From positions 14,906,863-14,970,862 of the forward strand of contig NC_134849.1 in NCBI RefSeq assembly GCF_965363235.1: a stretch of DNA of 64,000 nucleotides, given 5' to 3'. The stretch comes from Mytilus galloprovincialis. Taxonomy: Eukaryota; Mollusca; Bivalvia; Mytilida; Mytilidae. Position 1 is the first letter of the stretch, and the number at the start of each line of letters is the position of its first letter. The translations under genes were made by a program, and so were the position numbers. Of the stretch, positions 47,004 to 59,667 are shown piece after piece. Under the pieces are notes generated by a model. That model made no database searches, was not told the DNA's origin, and saw only the letters and a list, made by a program, of their open reading frames with translations.

Positions 47004-47907
47004 AGTGTAACGAGAGGGGGAGGGGACGACACCTCCCAGGACTTGTAGTGGCCAGTACTTCGTCCCTAGTCAATTCTCGGGATAACTGATATCAGATTAT
47101 GGCTGAACATCAGACAATAAATCAAATGAAACTAAATTTATTCACAAATGTACAATAAATGCATGTCGGTTTAAACCAGAGTCAGAAAAAAACTTTCCTA
47201 AATGAATTTAAAAAATAAACGGTTTCAAATGTAAAATGAAAATAAAGTGTTCACATAGTTAGTTTTAAGTAAAGTAAATTTGCTTCGCGTTGTGCATGTT
47301 GTGTGTTCTAAGTAGTAAACTTTGAACCAAAAAGGGGTGACTAAGTCAGGCGAACTGCACAGAAGTGGTGGCTAACTCTAGCCTCAAGTGGAATAATACA
47401 TTTCGGAGAGTATTTGGAGGCCTGTTCAAGGCCGACTTCGACAGACAATCAATTAAAGTCTAAATCTTATCATTAATCAGGCTAACTTTATCAGAAAAAG
47501 TACTGAATAAAAGTTGAATAAACGAATATTCTTAAAACATTATAAAAACATTAAAGTTAAATACTAAAACTGTTAAATTAACGATCCTTTCTTGCATCTG
47601 AATATGTTTAATTCAAATTAAACGTAAAATAAACATTTAATTAATGAATAATTAATCTGTCGAAATTAAGGGAAAATAACCTAGGTACATCTATTACAAT
47701 TAGCACTCAGAATATATATGGGGTATTAAAGATTTGACAGTAATTTTGTGGTCAAGGTAATACTATTAAGTCTCCCAAAACTGTGCAGATCAAATTTCAG
47801 ATAAAAAAAAAATCCTTTATTAGTATTTTAATGTGTTTGATTACTATTGCATTTTATAATACTCAAATTTGCGATCAAATTTTAGATTGACACATACTGT
47901 CTTCTAT
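47004..47907. other. Spacer between C1q A and C1q B, no gene seen
   Basis: The first 400 bp are less AT-rich ('gagagggggaggggacgaca', 'gtggccagtacttcgtccct') and look like part of an unnamed repeat. The rest is AT-rich and should contain the 3' untranslated region of gene B. Confidence 0.45.
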
Positions 47908-48203
47908 TTATGAAGCTGCAATAAGTACTCCAGAAAATGAACAATAACATCGATCTCTTCCAGCGTGAGCTGTAGCACTTTGGCGAAAAGTACGAACCCA
48001 TACCTGGTCGTTTTGTTTCAATGACACAACCAGAGTATGACTAGCGAAATCGTAGCTATAACCATACATCGCTGCCAGTTGCACTTTATTTTTAACGATT
48101 TCTGACCAGATCTCACTATTACAGCTGTGTGATGTTGCTGATATTATATATAGTCCACTTACAGGAGCTATAAAATGGCCATGGTTTGAGTCATATCCTT
48201 TCC
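47908..48203 (-). CDS. C1q B last exon
   Basis: Acceptor 'acctgtttatag', starts GG completing a glycine, stop TAA at 47908-47910; 296 nt. It encodes 'GYDSNHGHFIAPVSGLYII', 'EIVKNKVQLAAMYG', 'SHTLVVSLKQNDQVWVR' and 'GRDRCYCSFSGVLIAAS'. Confidence 0.94.
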
Positions 48204-51200
48204 CTATAAACAGGTATATGCAATATATAAAAATATAGAAATATAGAAAAATATTTAATCGAAGATGATATCAGCGTTAATTTTGGATGTCCGTTGTTGT
48301 TCTGCGGTTTGCATGTTGTGTCGACTATTAAATCATTTGTGTGGGCGTTTTTCTGAGATGAGTGTTGTGTATGTTTGATTTGTATTTCTGTCACGAAATG
48401 TTGTCACCTAGCATTTTTTTTTTTCATTACCATAAAAGCGGGAGGTTTAACTAGTCATAAAACCCTTGTTCAAACCACCTTTTATCTTAAAATGTCCTGT
48501 ACAATACAGGAATATGGTAGTTATTATCAAATAGTTCGTTTTTATGAATGTTGGCGTTTGTTCTTGTTGCGCTTCAGGTTTCCTTTGTTTTCCTCTTATA
48601 TTTGATGTCTTTCCCTCGTTTTTTTTTTTGTTACCCGGACTTGTTTTCTCACAATCGATTTATGACTTTGGAACAACGGTTTACTAGTATTTCCGTAATT
48701 GGAACAGTCAAGTGAAAGGCAAAAAACAAAGCAAAATTAAAACGAAAATTATAATAAAGAGGGCAAGTGTATTGAGAAAATGTACAGAGAACGTGCATCA
48801 ATCTTGCTCAACAAAATTCCCAAATAACCGTACATCACGCACTGACCAGTCTAAAGTTGGAAAGCAAAAGAAATATAAATATACAAAAATATCTGCAGAC
48901 AAATGACAAATACATTTAACAAATTTAATTTTTAAAAGAAAGTGTTCTATTTTTTTTGGTAAGTTACAGCTAAATATATCATTTGAATCGATATCTAAGA
49001 TGTCACGCGTACGTTTTTAATAAAACCACTTACCTATGTTTGTTATAACTTTGTCATATACTATTGTCTGAAGTGGTCCAAGTTTGACGTCTTCTGTTAA
49101 AACGGCAGTGAATCCAACCATGTTTGCAGCATTTGTCGCTGTTAATGAAGAATTAACAAATTTAACAATTTACAATAAAAATATGTATGTTCACGTAAAT
49201 TTCATTCGCACAATTAAGACATGCTGGAAAGAACATACTTATTGAAGAAGGAAATCCGGCAATCCTCATATCATTTGTCAGATGTTCGGACTCCTTTATT
49301 TTTTACCGTACGATACAGGATAAAATATTTCATGTATTTTGCGACATAAAAACAGTTTTTTTCCTCTCATAAAAGACTGCATAAGGGCATTAGATGTCGT
49401 TTAAAGCAGATTCTAGATTTTTTTTCCCTCCGATTTGAAATCCAAAAAATATATGTAATACAAATGAAAATATAAGTTAACCTTTTGCGCATTTTTTCAA
49501 TGAAAACAAGCTTCTAGAGATGTGATGAGATGACTGAAGCTGTTAATTTTGTGCTTGATAATATTTTTGTACGTTTTGGCAACAAAGTTTATCAATACGT
49601 TGTAGGCATTCAAATGGGCACTAATTGTGCCACTGTAAAATCAGACTTGTTTTTGTACCAAACTCACTAAAGACCCGTCTAAATTGAATTTAATTCACTA
49701 TTTCAACAACACTTACCGTTATCGTAAAATAGTTACAAATGTTCTCAATATACTGTCGAACTTTGTCGAAAGGAACTTACTTTTATTGAATCAAATTAAA
49801 ACGGTTATACCAGCCCTTTACAAATTAAGATATTTCGATTTTACGCGGAAAACTAAATACTAAAATTTACAACAGAAGGGACGATTTTTCGTTCGCTATT
49901 GTTAATTTTCACTTTTTTGATGTTCCTGTCTCACCATCTTACGGTGTCTATATTTCAAAAGAGGGACAAAAGATACCAGAGGGACAGTCAAACTCACAAA
50001 TCGAAAACAAACTGACAACGCTATGGCTAAAAATGAAAAGGACAAACAGACAAACAATAGTACACATGACACAACATAGAAAACTAAAGAATAAACAACA
50101 CGAACCCCTCTAAAAACTAGGGGTAATCGCAGGTGCTCCGGAAGGGTAAGTAAATTCTGCTCCACATGTGGTACCCGTCGTCAAATTTGTGAAAGTGAAG
50201 GGGATATCATTTGTGTAACGGTTATTCCATAACGGTAAACCAACTCGTGAAAGCGTCCGTCAAAACTCGTTCACTATGGCCGTGTCTGTTGTGACGTTTT
50301 TGATTTTAACGAACATAATCGATGTATAACTGGTAAATTATAAAGCCAGGGATATTGTTACCACAAATTACTTAAAACCTTTACTAAATTCTTCACTAGC
50401 TATAAAGATTTGGTTTTGAATTTTGTCTGTACCTGTAGAAAACTTATTTTAAACGGGATGGCAATTCCTCATTTTTACGGAAATTTTGTTTATCGTGCCC
50501 GGAAATTTAGAAATGATCATGGTAAACTTATCAATCCTTTGAATACACTTATTCCTAAATGTTATCAATGCAACACTGTTAAACATCATTGAATATTGTT
50601 TTTATAGGTATTAATCATTGATTATGTAACTAGTTTAGTCAAATCAATCTAAACTTTTTTGTAATAGTCATATACACATTCTTGGATCTACAAGATGTCG
50701 TTACCTGTATCTTGGCATCGCATAAGGTCATGTTTTTCTTTGACTGTTCATGACGTCTTTACACTAAATATATGGGATGTTGGATGTGTACTGATTGATA
50801 AGTTAATCTTAGATGCATGATTTTTTTTATACGTTGTTATTGGCTTTGAACTAGCTGTCAGTAAGTGCGAGTACTCTTATATCTGTAATTAGTGTATTTT
50901 TGTTGTTGGGATATACTAGTACCCGGCCACGTCCGCTCTATATAGTATTTGTATGAAAAAAGTTTTTTCATGGCTTTTTATAGTTGGTTTTGATTTTGTA
51001 CTGTTACACCACTGTCCCAGGTAAGGATGTTTAACCGCACCACATTCTGTATGGAGGAGCCTGTTATTTAGTGGTTCATGTGGTTGTCGTTTGTTTATTT
51101 GTTACATAATTGTTTTTCGTTCATTGTGTGTACATGAATTAGGCCGTTAGTTTTCTCGTTTTAAATGTTTTACTTTGTCATTAAGGGGTCTTTGATAGCT

Positions 51201-54200
51201 GACTATGCGATATGGGCTTTGGTCATTGTTCAAGGACGTACGGGATCTATAGTTGTTAATTTCTGTGTCATTTGGTCTCTTGTGGAGAGTTGTCTCATTG
51301 GAATTATACCACATCTTTTTTTATATCTTCCCTATAAAAGAGGGGCGAAAGATACCAGAGTGACAGTCAAACTCATGGATCGAAAATAGATTGACAGCGC
51401 CATGGCTAAAATAGACGATAGGTCACATTCATGAAAAGAGAACGACATTGACACGACATAAGGAACCGTCCGATATCATCTGTGAAGCGGTTATTCAATA
51501 ACGCTAACCAAAAATTTACAGAGGGATGATTTCAACTGCGCCATTTGGAACTTTTGGTTTAAAAGCTTCATTCTGAGCAGCATCCGTTTATCAATGAAAT
51601 CATGAATTAACGGAAATACAAGACCGGGAATATAGTATCGATTGGGAGATATATTCTCCGTATACGGGCGCTGTTGGAATGTTACTACATAGAAATGGAA
51701 AGTTCACAATTTGGAAGCATTTTTCTCAAAGGTTTATTCTCAACCTTCTCTCATTTTAAATGTTTAGATGTAAGTCAAGATATGAGACAGACTTAATTGT
51801 ATCTTGTGTATCCTTTATATTTAGTTCAATGGGATTGTAGTCAACAGAATGTTGAATTATTTGGTGTGAGAACATCATCTTTACAGCGGAAAGTAAAGTT
51901 ATAGGATATTGCTAACTTCTCAAACTTTTTTCCTTAGATGTTCTTGTATAAAGTCAGCCTCATAGTGATATAAAACCATGTCGGCAAAAAAAGAGGCACA
52001 ATTGATTTCCATGGGAATGCCTACAGTCTGTTGAAAAACACGTACACCAAACGAAACAAATATGTTGTCAATCATGAAATTGAGCATCAGCATGATCAGT
52101 TTCAGATAAATTTAGTTTGAATCAAAGTGATTCTTTACAGTGAAATACATCAGTAATACTGAGATCCTGCAAAACGTGTTTGTAATTGAAAATTTTAGTT
52201 GCAATTGTTTTGGTATACATGTAGGTATAAAAAATGATTGGTACAGACTGATCTTTAAAATAATTTATGATGAAGGATTTTGCCCAAGTTGACGCATTCG
52301 AGACCTTTGTTGGCAAAGGAAAATGTTAGAAAATATCTTCTTTTTTATCTTTTTTAATGCAAACTGGTTTGAAAAGTCTGTGACTTTCAATAACCGCAAT
52401 AATAGTTGTAAGCTTGTATTGGTTTGAATGAGGGTTTGTAACAGTGTTTTCCAAACATAAATTGAACAGTGAATGAAGTTTGAAAAGAACAAAGAGTGCT
52501 CACGTGTGGCCCTAAAATGAATTAAAGATCAATTTATACTCATTTGCTTAGTTGCAAAGTGTTCAAAGTCTGATCGGTAGAGAAAATATGAACATTGTTG
52601 AGGTAATTATATGGTTAGGTTATAGAAATTAAAGGCTTTAGCTAGAAGTAATTTGCAGTTTAGTCGTCAACATGTTTGATATTGTCAACTAAACAATCCC
52701 ATAAATTAGTAGTTTAAATTAATTCTAATGGGTCACTTTATATATGTTTTCATATCTAACACGCCGCGACAAACAAATATATAGACGCAAAATGAAAGAT
52801 CCGATTTTAGTTGTGGTTTGAAGTATTATTTGCCAAATATTTGGATTCATGTTTTGGGTTTTTTTTTTGTACGGCTTCTTCATTGGCGGGTATGTGTAGA
52901 CTGTCTTTAATCATTATTAAATCAACAGGTTAAGAAAACGATAAATCGGCTAAAAGTTAGAGGAACAATGATAAATCACGGTTCCATCATTGTTTATTTC
53001 TTTCGAAAAAATATTAGTTTTTCTCGATATGTTTTAATCAACTTTCGCTCTTGCTCCTGTTTTCAATTGCTTGTTGAAAAATGGTTGAACAAGACACAAA
53101 CTATGTTTTTATTTGAAATTGCCAACAATGACTCTCTGTGTTGACATATCAGTAAGTTGAGCGTCAATAATTGAACATGAACTATCTAAAATACTTTGAG
53201 ATGAAAGTTTTTTCTATAATAAAACGTTATCTTTTGTGTTTTGACTATGTTTTGTTTTGTTACTTGGAGATTGCACATTTGAATCTTCAAAAGAACAGTT
53301 TTAAAGCAATTAATATCTGAAAATGCACTTTTTGTGTTAAGCTGACCTAACTACGGAAACTTTCTCTCTTTGCATTGTAAGAAGAGGAAACGAGATCTTA
53401 ATATATTCTGTTATTAAGTTTGGTTGTACTTGTAGAAAACTTGAGATCAACCTCATTTTTACGGAAATGTGGTTAACGTGTCCAGATATTTAGAAACGAT
53501 CCTGGTAAAGTTATAGATTTGTTAAAGAAAATTATTCTAAAAGATTACCAATTCCACACTGTAATTGGATAATTGAATATTGGTTTATTGGTGTTAATAT
53601 TGATTTTGTTATCAGTAATTTAAATGCAAACTAAATATTATTGTTATATACCCAGGTAAAATAGCTACGGAATTTTTGAAATACGTCCGTACAACATCCG
53701 TATAGCGGACGTTTTACGAAAAAATAGTACCACGTCCGTAAAACGGATCTTATGTATTACGGGCGTTTTCTAAAACGTCTGTATTACGACTGTAAAAACA
53801 CATGGGTTTTTTTTCATTAAAAATACCTTGTTAAATATTTGTTTTTTTAATTTCATTTACTTTTAATTTAAGATATTATTGAGATATTAACGTGAAAAAA
53901 ATGTTTAAAGAAGATATCAAGTTTGATTTATAATAAAGGTTAATGTTTTTGACGTTCCACCTTGAATTAATAAGCGTATACTTCCCTGTAATATAAAATG
54001 AACCTGTCTTTTTCGTGTTTTTCTTATTGGTTTGCTGTCTTGTAATAAAAGTGCCTGTATGATATATCTTTGAATGTCAACAAAAAATGTTATATATGCA
54101 TCAAGCGATGTCCGTAACTCGCATGATCTTCACAAATGATTTTCAGGGTATTGCTATACGTGTATCAGATATTGGAAATATTTGTACAATCAAGAAATAT

Positions 54201-57200
54201 GAGTAATAGAGTGTACTTAGATATGATACTTATCACATTTTTAAGTATACGGAAAGGCAGGTTTAAATTTTTTTGGATTCGAGCGTCACTAATGACTCTT
54301 TTGTAGACGAAATGCACGTCTGGTACAAATACAAAATTTCAATCCTGGTATCTATGATGAGTGTATGAACATAGACATGTAACTTGTATATGTAAATATC
54401 TACATAACGCACAGAAGGATTTACATAGTTGAGACAGCAATCCAATAAAAAAAATGTATAAAGAGTTATATATGTTGTCTTTGAAATGTGTCTAAACAAT
54501 ATGCAAATCTTGTATATCTCACGAGTCTATACAAGTTTTTAAAAGATTAATCAGACATAACCAGACAAGCTGACAACACTAAAATCTCAAAATAAAATAT
54601 GACAAAATTGTCAAACAACCACGTACCATGTTTCTTGGATATGATAGTGAAATGAATATGTGGAAGGGTGAACTGGCCTTTTGATTCATGCAAAGAAGAA
54701 AATACAAAAAAAATTAAATAAAAGTGTTTGTGTTACATTGCCAGCAAAGAGTAATAAATGAGAAATGAGAAAAGGTTGCATTTAGTGCTGTAGATAGATC
54801 TTGTTGGTAGACTTTCTATTATAAAAATTGCTAAGTATATTTCATAGTGTATTCCGAATTTTAAAATTGTCTATTTTGTTAAATGAATCTGTTGACCTGG
54901 GGTACTTGTATTAAAAATACTAACATATATGAATATTTTTATCATAACGTATTAATCCTGATTTTTTAACGCAAACTCATAGACAAGTAATTTGGGCTCA
55001 AAATGGTCTAAATATATTTCTCTTTCACCAAAAGTTTCATTTCTGCAAATTTGTTGGTTAGTTTAAGTAAACAATGACATTAAAAACACTTTTTTTGTGT
55101 CAGAGAAGGGCTACTTTTACTTATACGTTCTAAATTGGGGGGAATTGTGGGAGTTCTGACACCTAAAATCTGAAAGTAAGTGTTACAAATATGTGCCATG
55201 GATATAAATCTAGAACATGTAGAAGAAGTCACATAGTAGACGTGCAAAACCTTTGCATGATCCTTAAAAATAAAATACATAATGATAGACCAGTCCTAGC
55301 CTTAGTGAGTAATTTTTGTCGAGCCATCAACTTTTTTCGAAAAAGTTAAACATAGCAATCCTACATTCCGTCGTTAGTGTCATAACAAATATTCACTATG
55401 TGGTTAAAGTTTTTGATATTTTAATAGCTTTCTTAAACTATCCTTGATTTCTACCTAATTTTAACAGAAGCTTGTTTATGATCAAAAGCTATAATATCTA
55501 GAATTTTTTTAAATTATATATTTCCTGTTTTTCTGTATGTTACTTAATTATGTACATAGTTTTTTTTCCAGTTAAAATTACATGCAATCTGCAGTTAAAA
55601 TTCCTAAAACATTTATTAGCTTCATAAAGTAGGCGAGACACTTGGTTCCACGAAACTCTTACTGCATGACTGCCAAAAAATATAGAAATAAAAAAATAAT
55701 CGCTGAAGTCAGGGCTTGTCTAAAACGAGTTACAAACCCGTTTAACCTATTAGAAAATTCTATTCCATTATATTCCCTAAACGCATCTAACTCTATGTAT
55801 TTTTCCCGATAACCAACTTTTCCCACTGGAATATCTGGGTTTTTTTTCTTTCAAAAATCACCTTTCTCAACACTGTTAATTATCAATATTTATTTTTTTG
55901 AATTTTTATGTAGATAATGAAACATTAGATTGCGATTTACATTATGTGTGCGTATCTGAACATTTATACTTGAAAGCAAGTTTATATATATATATATATA
56001 TATATATAAACACACTAATCACGATGCCTTTAGAAATAACGATGAATTTGGGATGTCCCTCTCTGGGTCAGCTGAAAATGTTCCAACTTTGTTTGTTCTT
56101 AGTTGTTTGAACATTGACATGTTGCTACTATATTTCAATTCATCGGTTTAACAGTTCTAGCATTGTCATCATGAACTTATTGATCGTTATTGCGGTGTAA
56201 CTATATTCACAATAAAAGATTTGTTCGCAGTACCATAGTTTCCCTCGTTTGTATAATCCAGACTTGATATTATATTAGAAATTCCGTAGGTCATCTATCA
56301 TGTTTATTTCTTGGTCTTTGTAAAAGGAATTTTTATAATCTGTTCATACGTCTGATCATTGTTCCCTTTACACTCTGTCTACGTTTAGCGCGGAAGATTC
56401 GATGTATAAAATTTTGTTTCAGAATTTACTGCAGCCGGTATGAATACGGAATAATACGCATTTTTCTATTTTTCTGTCAAAAAAACCCAACCAGGAACCC
56501 CTGACAAGGTATCTGACACAAAGAAAAAGTATTTATTTGAGCTAAATATTCTACTTTTTTTATAAAATCTAAATGTTACTCTTCGCCACAATTCATATTT
56601 CAAATTTGTATACTTTATTTGAAGTTGATATATAAAAAAAAATTATGTAAAAATTGTTGCCCATGAAATTGGGTTTTCAGGAACAAAATTTAAGTTTCAG
56701 GTGGTCGTCAGAATACAGGATTTTGCACCTTTTCAAAAACAAAATCTCCGGAGCTGCTCAACCCCCTGTCGTATTACCGCCGCGATGTAGCGGGATGAGT
56801 CGCTTGGCGACCCATCATAGTTTTCTGCCGTACCAATATAAATTTGGATGCTACGCCTCTGCTTGACGTATCTTAAGACAAAAATGTTGACTAACTAAAC
56901 ATTGTAATGAAAATAGGGCACCTTCGTAAAAAAATATCAAACATTTTTTACATGATGGTCAGAGGTCTAGGTCAGGTGATGATCATGGTAATATGCATAA
57001 AACCTTCTTGTAGTAATACACCTTTTGATCAATTATCAAAAACCCTGGTGAGGAGAAAAAACAGAATACATCCGGACAATGTTGTATGGGAACAACCGAG
57101 TAAAAAGATACACAATTAAACATATTTTAGAGCTCCCTCTTTCTCTCAATTTAAAAATCATGTGTATACTTATATTTGTGTCTCGTACTGATCTATGTCA

Positions 57201-58670
57201 CTATTATTCAAAAGTCCGTAAAAAAGATAAACCTTAACAATCTGTATGATAGACACGTTAGCGGTTGAATACGGCCGTTTTACGGATTGGAAAAAACGGA
57301 CGTAAAATATCCGTTTCATACGGACGTTTTACGTCCGTAACTATTTTACCTGTGTACATAATCACATTCATAGATCTACAACCTGTCGAAACATTTATCT
57401 TGGCATTGCACAAGGTCATGTTTTTTCTGACTCTTTGTGACGTCTTTTACTAAATCCATAGAATGTTGGATGTGTACTGATTGATAATTTAGTTTTAGAT
57501 GCATGACGTCATATTAGTTGTGTGTGGCTTTAAACTAGCTGTCAGTAACTGCGAGTACTCTCAGATCAGTACTCAGTGTGTTTTTGTTGTTAGGATATAC
57601 ATGTACCCGGCCAACTTGTAAGATGTAGTTCTATATGTATTCATCTGAAGAGCTAAGCCTTTTTCAACCCTTTTTATAGTTCGTTCTTATGTTGTATTGT
57701 TACGTACACCAGTGTCCCTAGTTAGAGAAGGGTTGGGATCCCGCTTACATGTTCAATCTCATCACATTATGTATCTTTGTTCCTGTCCCATTGAAGGAGC
57801 CTGTAATTCAGTGGTTGTCGTTTGTTGATGTTTTAATTAAATATTTGTTTTTAGTTCATCTTTTGTACATAAATTAGGATGTTAGTTTTCTCATTTGTAA
57901 TTTGTCATTTCGGGGCTATTTATAGCTGATTATGCGGTATTGGCTTTGCTTATTCTTGAAGGCCGTACGGTGATCTATAGCTGCTAATTTTCATGTCTCT
58001 TGTCGAGAGTTGTCTCATTGGCAATCATACCACAGCTTCTTTTTCATATTAAACATTTTAACGATAATTGTGAAAATCACGTGTTCATTAAATTTAAGAA
58101 AAAGTACCACCTTATACTCCCGAATGCAATGTAATTAATTTCATTAGCCTGTTGAACGGGTTCGATGTTTGGTATGTTCGATTTGACAGATTTGTCATCC
58201 AGTTTGGCACATTTTTCATCCAGAATAACATATTCCTCTTTCGCTTATTCTTTCAGAATGAAGAATGAAGGTCCATGTTTACAATCTATCATTCTCATCC
58301 TCCAAACATCTTTTAGGCATTTTCTAGATGTTTAAATCTGTTTAAATACATATTCTAGTACATGCAGTAGTAGTGTAAACAAAAGGAATTCTTTTTTAAA
58401 TGTACTATGAAGGGTGTAGGTTAATCAATTCATGCAAATGTGTTTTCCGTTGAAAATTAGAAAAATTACCTTCTCCAACCAACAACTTCGATTCTATTGA
58501 CTCTTTTGTTTTCATTAGATCTTGAAGGAAGACTGTGTTCATTGTCTCTAGTTTAGTGGTCGTAATTTTCAACTCTGCATTTTCTACATTCAAACGCTGA
58601 TTTTCATTCTCGAGATTGTCGACTTTTTTTGTTAAACGGTCCATTAATGAAGACAATCTTTTCATTTCTT
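47908..58670 (-). CDS. C1q-domain protein B: coiled coil plus C1q; 3 exons found, first exon uncertain
   Basis: Exons 58670-58470, 49138-49034 and 48203-47908 join in phase 1 like gene A. The coil exon gives 'LMDRLTKKVDNLENENQRL' and ends 'SKLLVGE'; the C1q part gives 'NMVGFTAVLTEDVKLGPLQT', 'HGHFIAPVSGLYIISA', 'FASHTLVVSLKQNDQVWVR' and 'CYCSFSGVLIAAS'. The C1q domain is clearly paralogous to A (exon 3 has the same 105 nt length). Extra cysteines appear near the end (CYC) that A lacks. A signal exon is needed; the candidate at 60837-60897 is weak, and the true one may lie beyond 63 kb. The 9.3 kb intron before the C1q exons is full of dead RT copies. Role by family: secreted recognition protein. 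Confidence 0.82.
48430..48620 (+). repeat. R2-like repeat fragment
   Basis: 'gcgggaggtttaactagtca', 'aaacccttgttcaaaccacc', 'atgtcctgtacaatacagga' and 'gtttgttcttgttgcgcttc' follow a common mussel repeat order related to R2. The overlapping frames are incidental. Lies in the 0.8 kb intron of gene B. Confidence 0.45.
49034..49138 (-). CDS. C1q B penultimate exon (start of C1q domain)
   Basis: Acceptor 'cttcattaacag' and donor 'gtaagt', phase 1 to 1, 105 nt. It encodes 'TNAANMVGFTAVLTEDVKL' and 'LQTIVYDKVITNI'. It joins G|CG (Ala) to the coil exon at 58470 and G|GG to the last exon. Confidence 0.92.
49510..50592 (+). pseudogene. Decayed reverse-transcriptase element, copy 2, interrupted
   Basis: Successive pieces read 'EMTEAVNFVLDNIFVRFGN', 'VVGIQMGTNCA' (about 49590), 'GRFFV' and 'IVNFHFFDVPVSPSYGVYIS' (about 49900-49956). 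After an insertion they continue 'KLVHYGRVCCDVFDFNEHNR' (50263 on), 'SQGYCYHKLLKTFTKFF' and 'IPHFYGNFVYRARKF', with a stop at 50590. Frameshifts and several stops, and the catalytic aspartate region is lost, so it is dead. It sits sense-opposite inside the long intron of C1q B. Confidence 0.85.
49961..50265 (+). mobile_element. R4 repeat inserted in RT copy 2, 6 bp target duplication
   Basis: R4 landmarks 'gataccagagggacagtcaa', 'actgacaacgctatggctaa', 'aacaatagtacacatgacac', 'ctccggaagggtaag' and 'caactcgtgaaagcgtccg' fill the interval. TCAAAA stands on both sides (49955-49960 and 50260-50265). Removing one copy of TCAAAA plus the repeat would leave the RT frame continuous across the site, as expected for a clean insertion. 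The minus-strand frame 49902-50165 is an artefact. Confidence 0.88.
50593..51322 (+). repeat. RT element 3' tail followed by R1
   Basis: 50650-50940 ('ggatctacaagatgtcgtta', 'cttggcatcgcataaggtca', 'gatgttggatgtgtactgat', 'gctgtcagtaagtgcgagta') matches 57353-57610 and so seems to be the usual sequence behind this RT lineage. R1 follows at about 50998-51322 ('ctgttacaccactgtcccag' to 'gtctcattggaattatacca'). The same pairing occurs at 57.35-58.05 kb. Confidence 0.7.
51330..52490 (-). pseudogene. Decayed reverse-transcriptase element, copy 3, with R4-like piece
   Basis: On the minus strand from about 52080 to 51780: 'MIDNIFVSFGVRVFQQTVGI', then 'PMEINCASFFADMVLYHYEA', then 'ISYNFTFRCKDDVLTPNNS', where the YIDD box has become CKDD. 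Frameshifts follow. Upstream (52120-52490) further open pieces probably belong to the same element. R4-type sequence lies at 51330-51500 ('gaaagataccagagtgacag'). It is dead. Confidence 0.75.
52491..53399. other. No gene seen
   Basis: AT-rich intronic sequence of C1q B; no repeat family recognised. Confidence 0.45.
53400..53652 (+). pseudogene. Remnant of RT element C terminus, copy 4
   Basis: 'ggttgtacttgtagaaaact', 'cctcatttttacggaaatg', 'tatttagaaacgatc.tggta' and 'ttggtttattggtgttaata' match 50418-50625 of RT copy 2, with many changes. Its 3' tail resumes at 57353, beyond the next element. Confidence 0.7.
53653..57352. mobile_element. 3.7 kb element with CAGGTAAAATAG ends and subterminal repeats
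   Basis: The left end CAGGTAAAATAGCTACGGA and the inverted right end CAGGTAAAATAGTTACGGA differ at one base in 19. Inside each end lie many copies of 'acgtccgt', 'cggacgttttacg' and 'cgtaaaac' (53690-53800 and 57268-57340), typical of transposase-binding subterminal repeats. The interior has an R5 copy (54275-54362), a (TA)n tract (55984-56008) and a GC-richer stretch (56745-56870) but no transposase-like frame. It separates two parts of RT copy 4. Target duplication is unclear. Confidence 0.75.
57353..58047 (+). repeat. 3' tail of RT copy 4 followed by R1
   Basis: 57353-57610 matches 50650-50940 ('gatctacaacctgtcgaaac', 'ggcattgcacaaggtcatg', 'gaatgttggatgtgtactg', 'agctgtcagtaactgcgag'). 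R1 runs from about 57697 ('caccagtgtccctagttaga') to 58047 ('tcattggcaatcataccaca'). Confidence 0.75.
58470..58670 (-). CDS. C1q B coiled-coil exon
   Basis: Acceptor 'taacgttttcag' and donor 'gtaatt', phase 1 to 1, 201 nt. It begins 'EEMKRLSSLMDRLTKKVDNL', has leucine or isoleucine at heptad spacing, and ends 'SIESKLLVGE'. About 60 percent identical by eye to the exon at 62827-63006 over their shared part. Confidence 0.88.
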
Positions 58671-58869
58671 CTGAAAACGTTAAAACTACTGATGTGAATA
58701 TTTCATTGTATTTAGTAAACTTTTAATATGTGAATTATTTACATTTACATTTTATGCTAACTTATAATATATGTCACACCAAGCTGAGAATGACAATTAT
58801 AATAATGACGATGTGGTATGATTATCAATGACAAAACTCTTAACAAGATACACGCGAACACAGAAATCA

Positions 58870-58985
58870 ACAACTGTAGGTCACCATACGGCCTTGAACA
58901 ATAGCAAAGCCTGTACTGCATAGTCAGATATGATAACTGTAAAACAATTCAAAAAAGAAAACTAAGGACCTAATGTATATTTTAA
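58870..58985 (-). repeat. R1 repeat, partial inverted copy
   Basis: 'actgtaggtcaccatacggc', 'cttgaacaatagcaaagcc', 'catagtcagatat' and 'taaaacaattcaaaaaagaa' are the reverse of the R1 middle. Confidence 0.65.
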
Positions 58986-59667
58986 ATAATGAACCTAAAA
59001 CCAAATATGTAGCATAGCAACAATTGACAACAACTGATTTACAGGCGCTTCATTCATACGATTTTGACCATATTATAAACTATATGAACAGGATTTTTGA
59101 TTGATACACATTTTTGATTTTGAAGAAAAACCGACATGGTAAGAAAAACAACAAATCAACACCATTACTTTACGAATTCCATTTTAATAGTTTTGTCATG
59201 AATTGAAAATACTAGTGTTGTCAAATTTAAAGTTTTGCCTTATCGATTAATCGGATAATCGATCGACCGATTAACCGGTTTAGTTTACCGGTAGTTTAAG
59301 TTGATATTTGGAGGTCTTATTTATAGTACTACAAATGTACATTTCTATAATACGATGAATTCAAGTGTGTCCTTTTGGTATTATAAGGCTTGTTTGAAGA
59401 TTCCTTCCGAAGTTTGCTTTTTAATAATCCAACACCGTATGTACTATGGCTTGTAATAACTTCAGATTGAAAAATATAAAAACCTCTTGATCTCGTCGAA
59501 TTGAAAATGTCTGAAACCGATGATTCATTAATTTTCTCTTGATGTTTCAGCGGTTAAAAATAGTAGAAAAAACTTACAATTACACGAGTACACACGCAAT
59601 TATATTTTGATATTCTTGTACGTTTCTATAAACAATGACAAATATAACTAACCGATTTTATTTTTAG
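58986..59667. other. No gene seen
   Basis: AT-rich. A run of short inverted motifs, 'cgattaatcggataatcgat' and 'cgaccgattaaccggttt', lies at 59243-59281. Confidence 0.45.
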
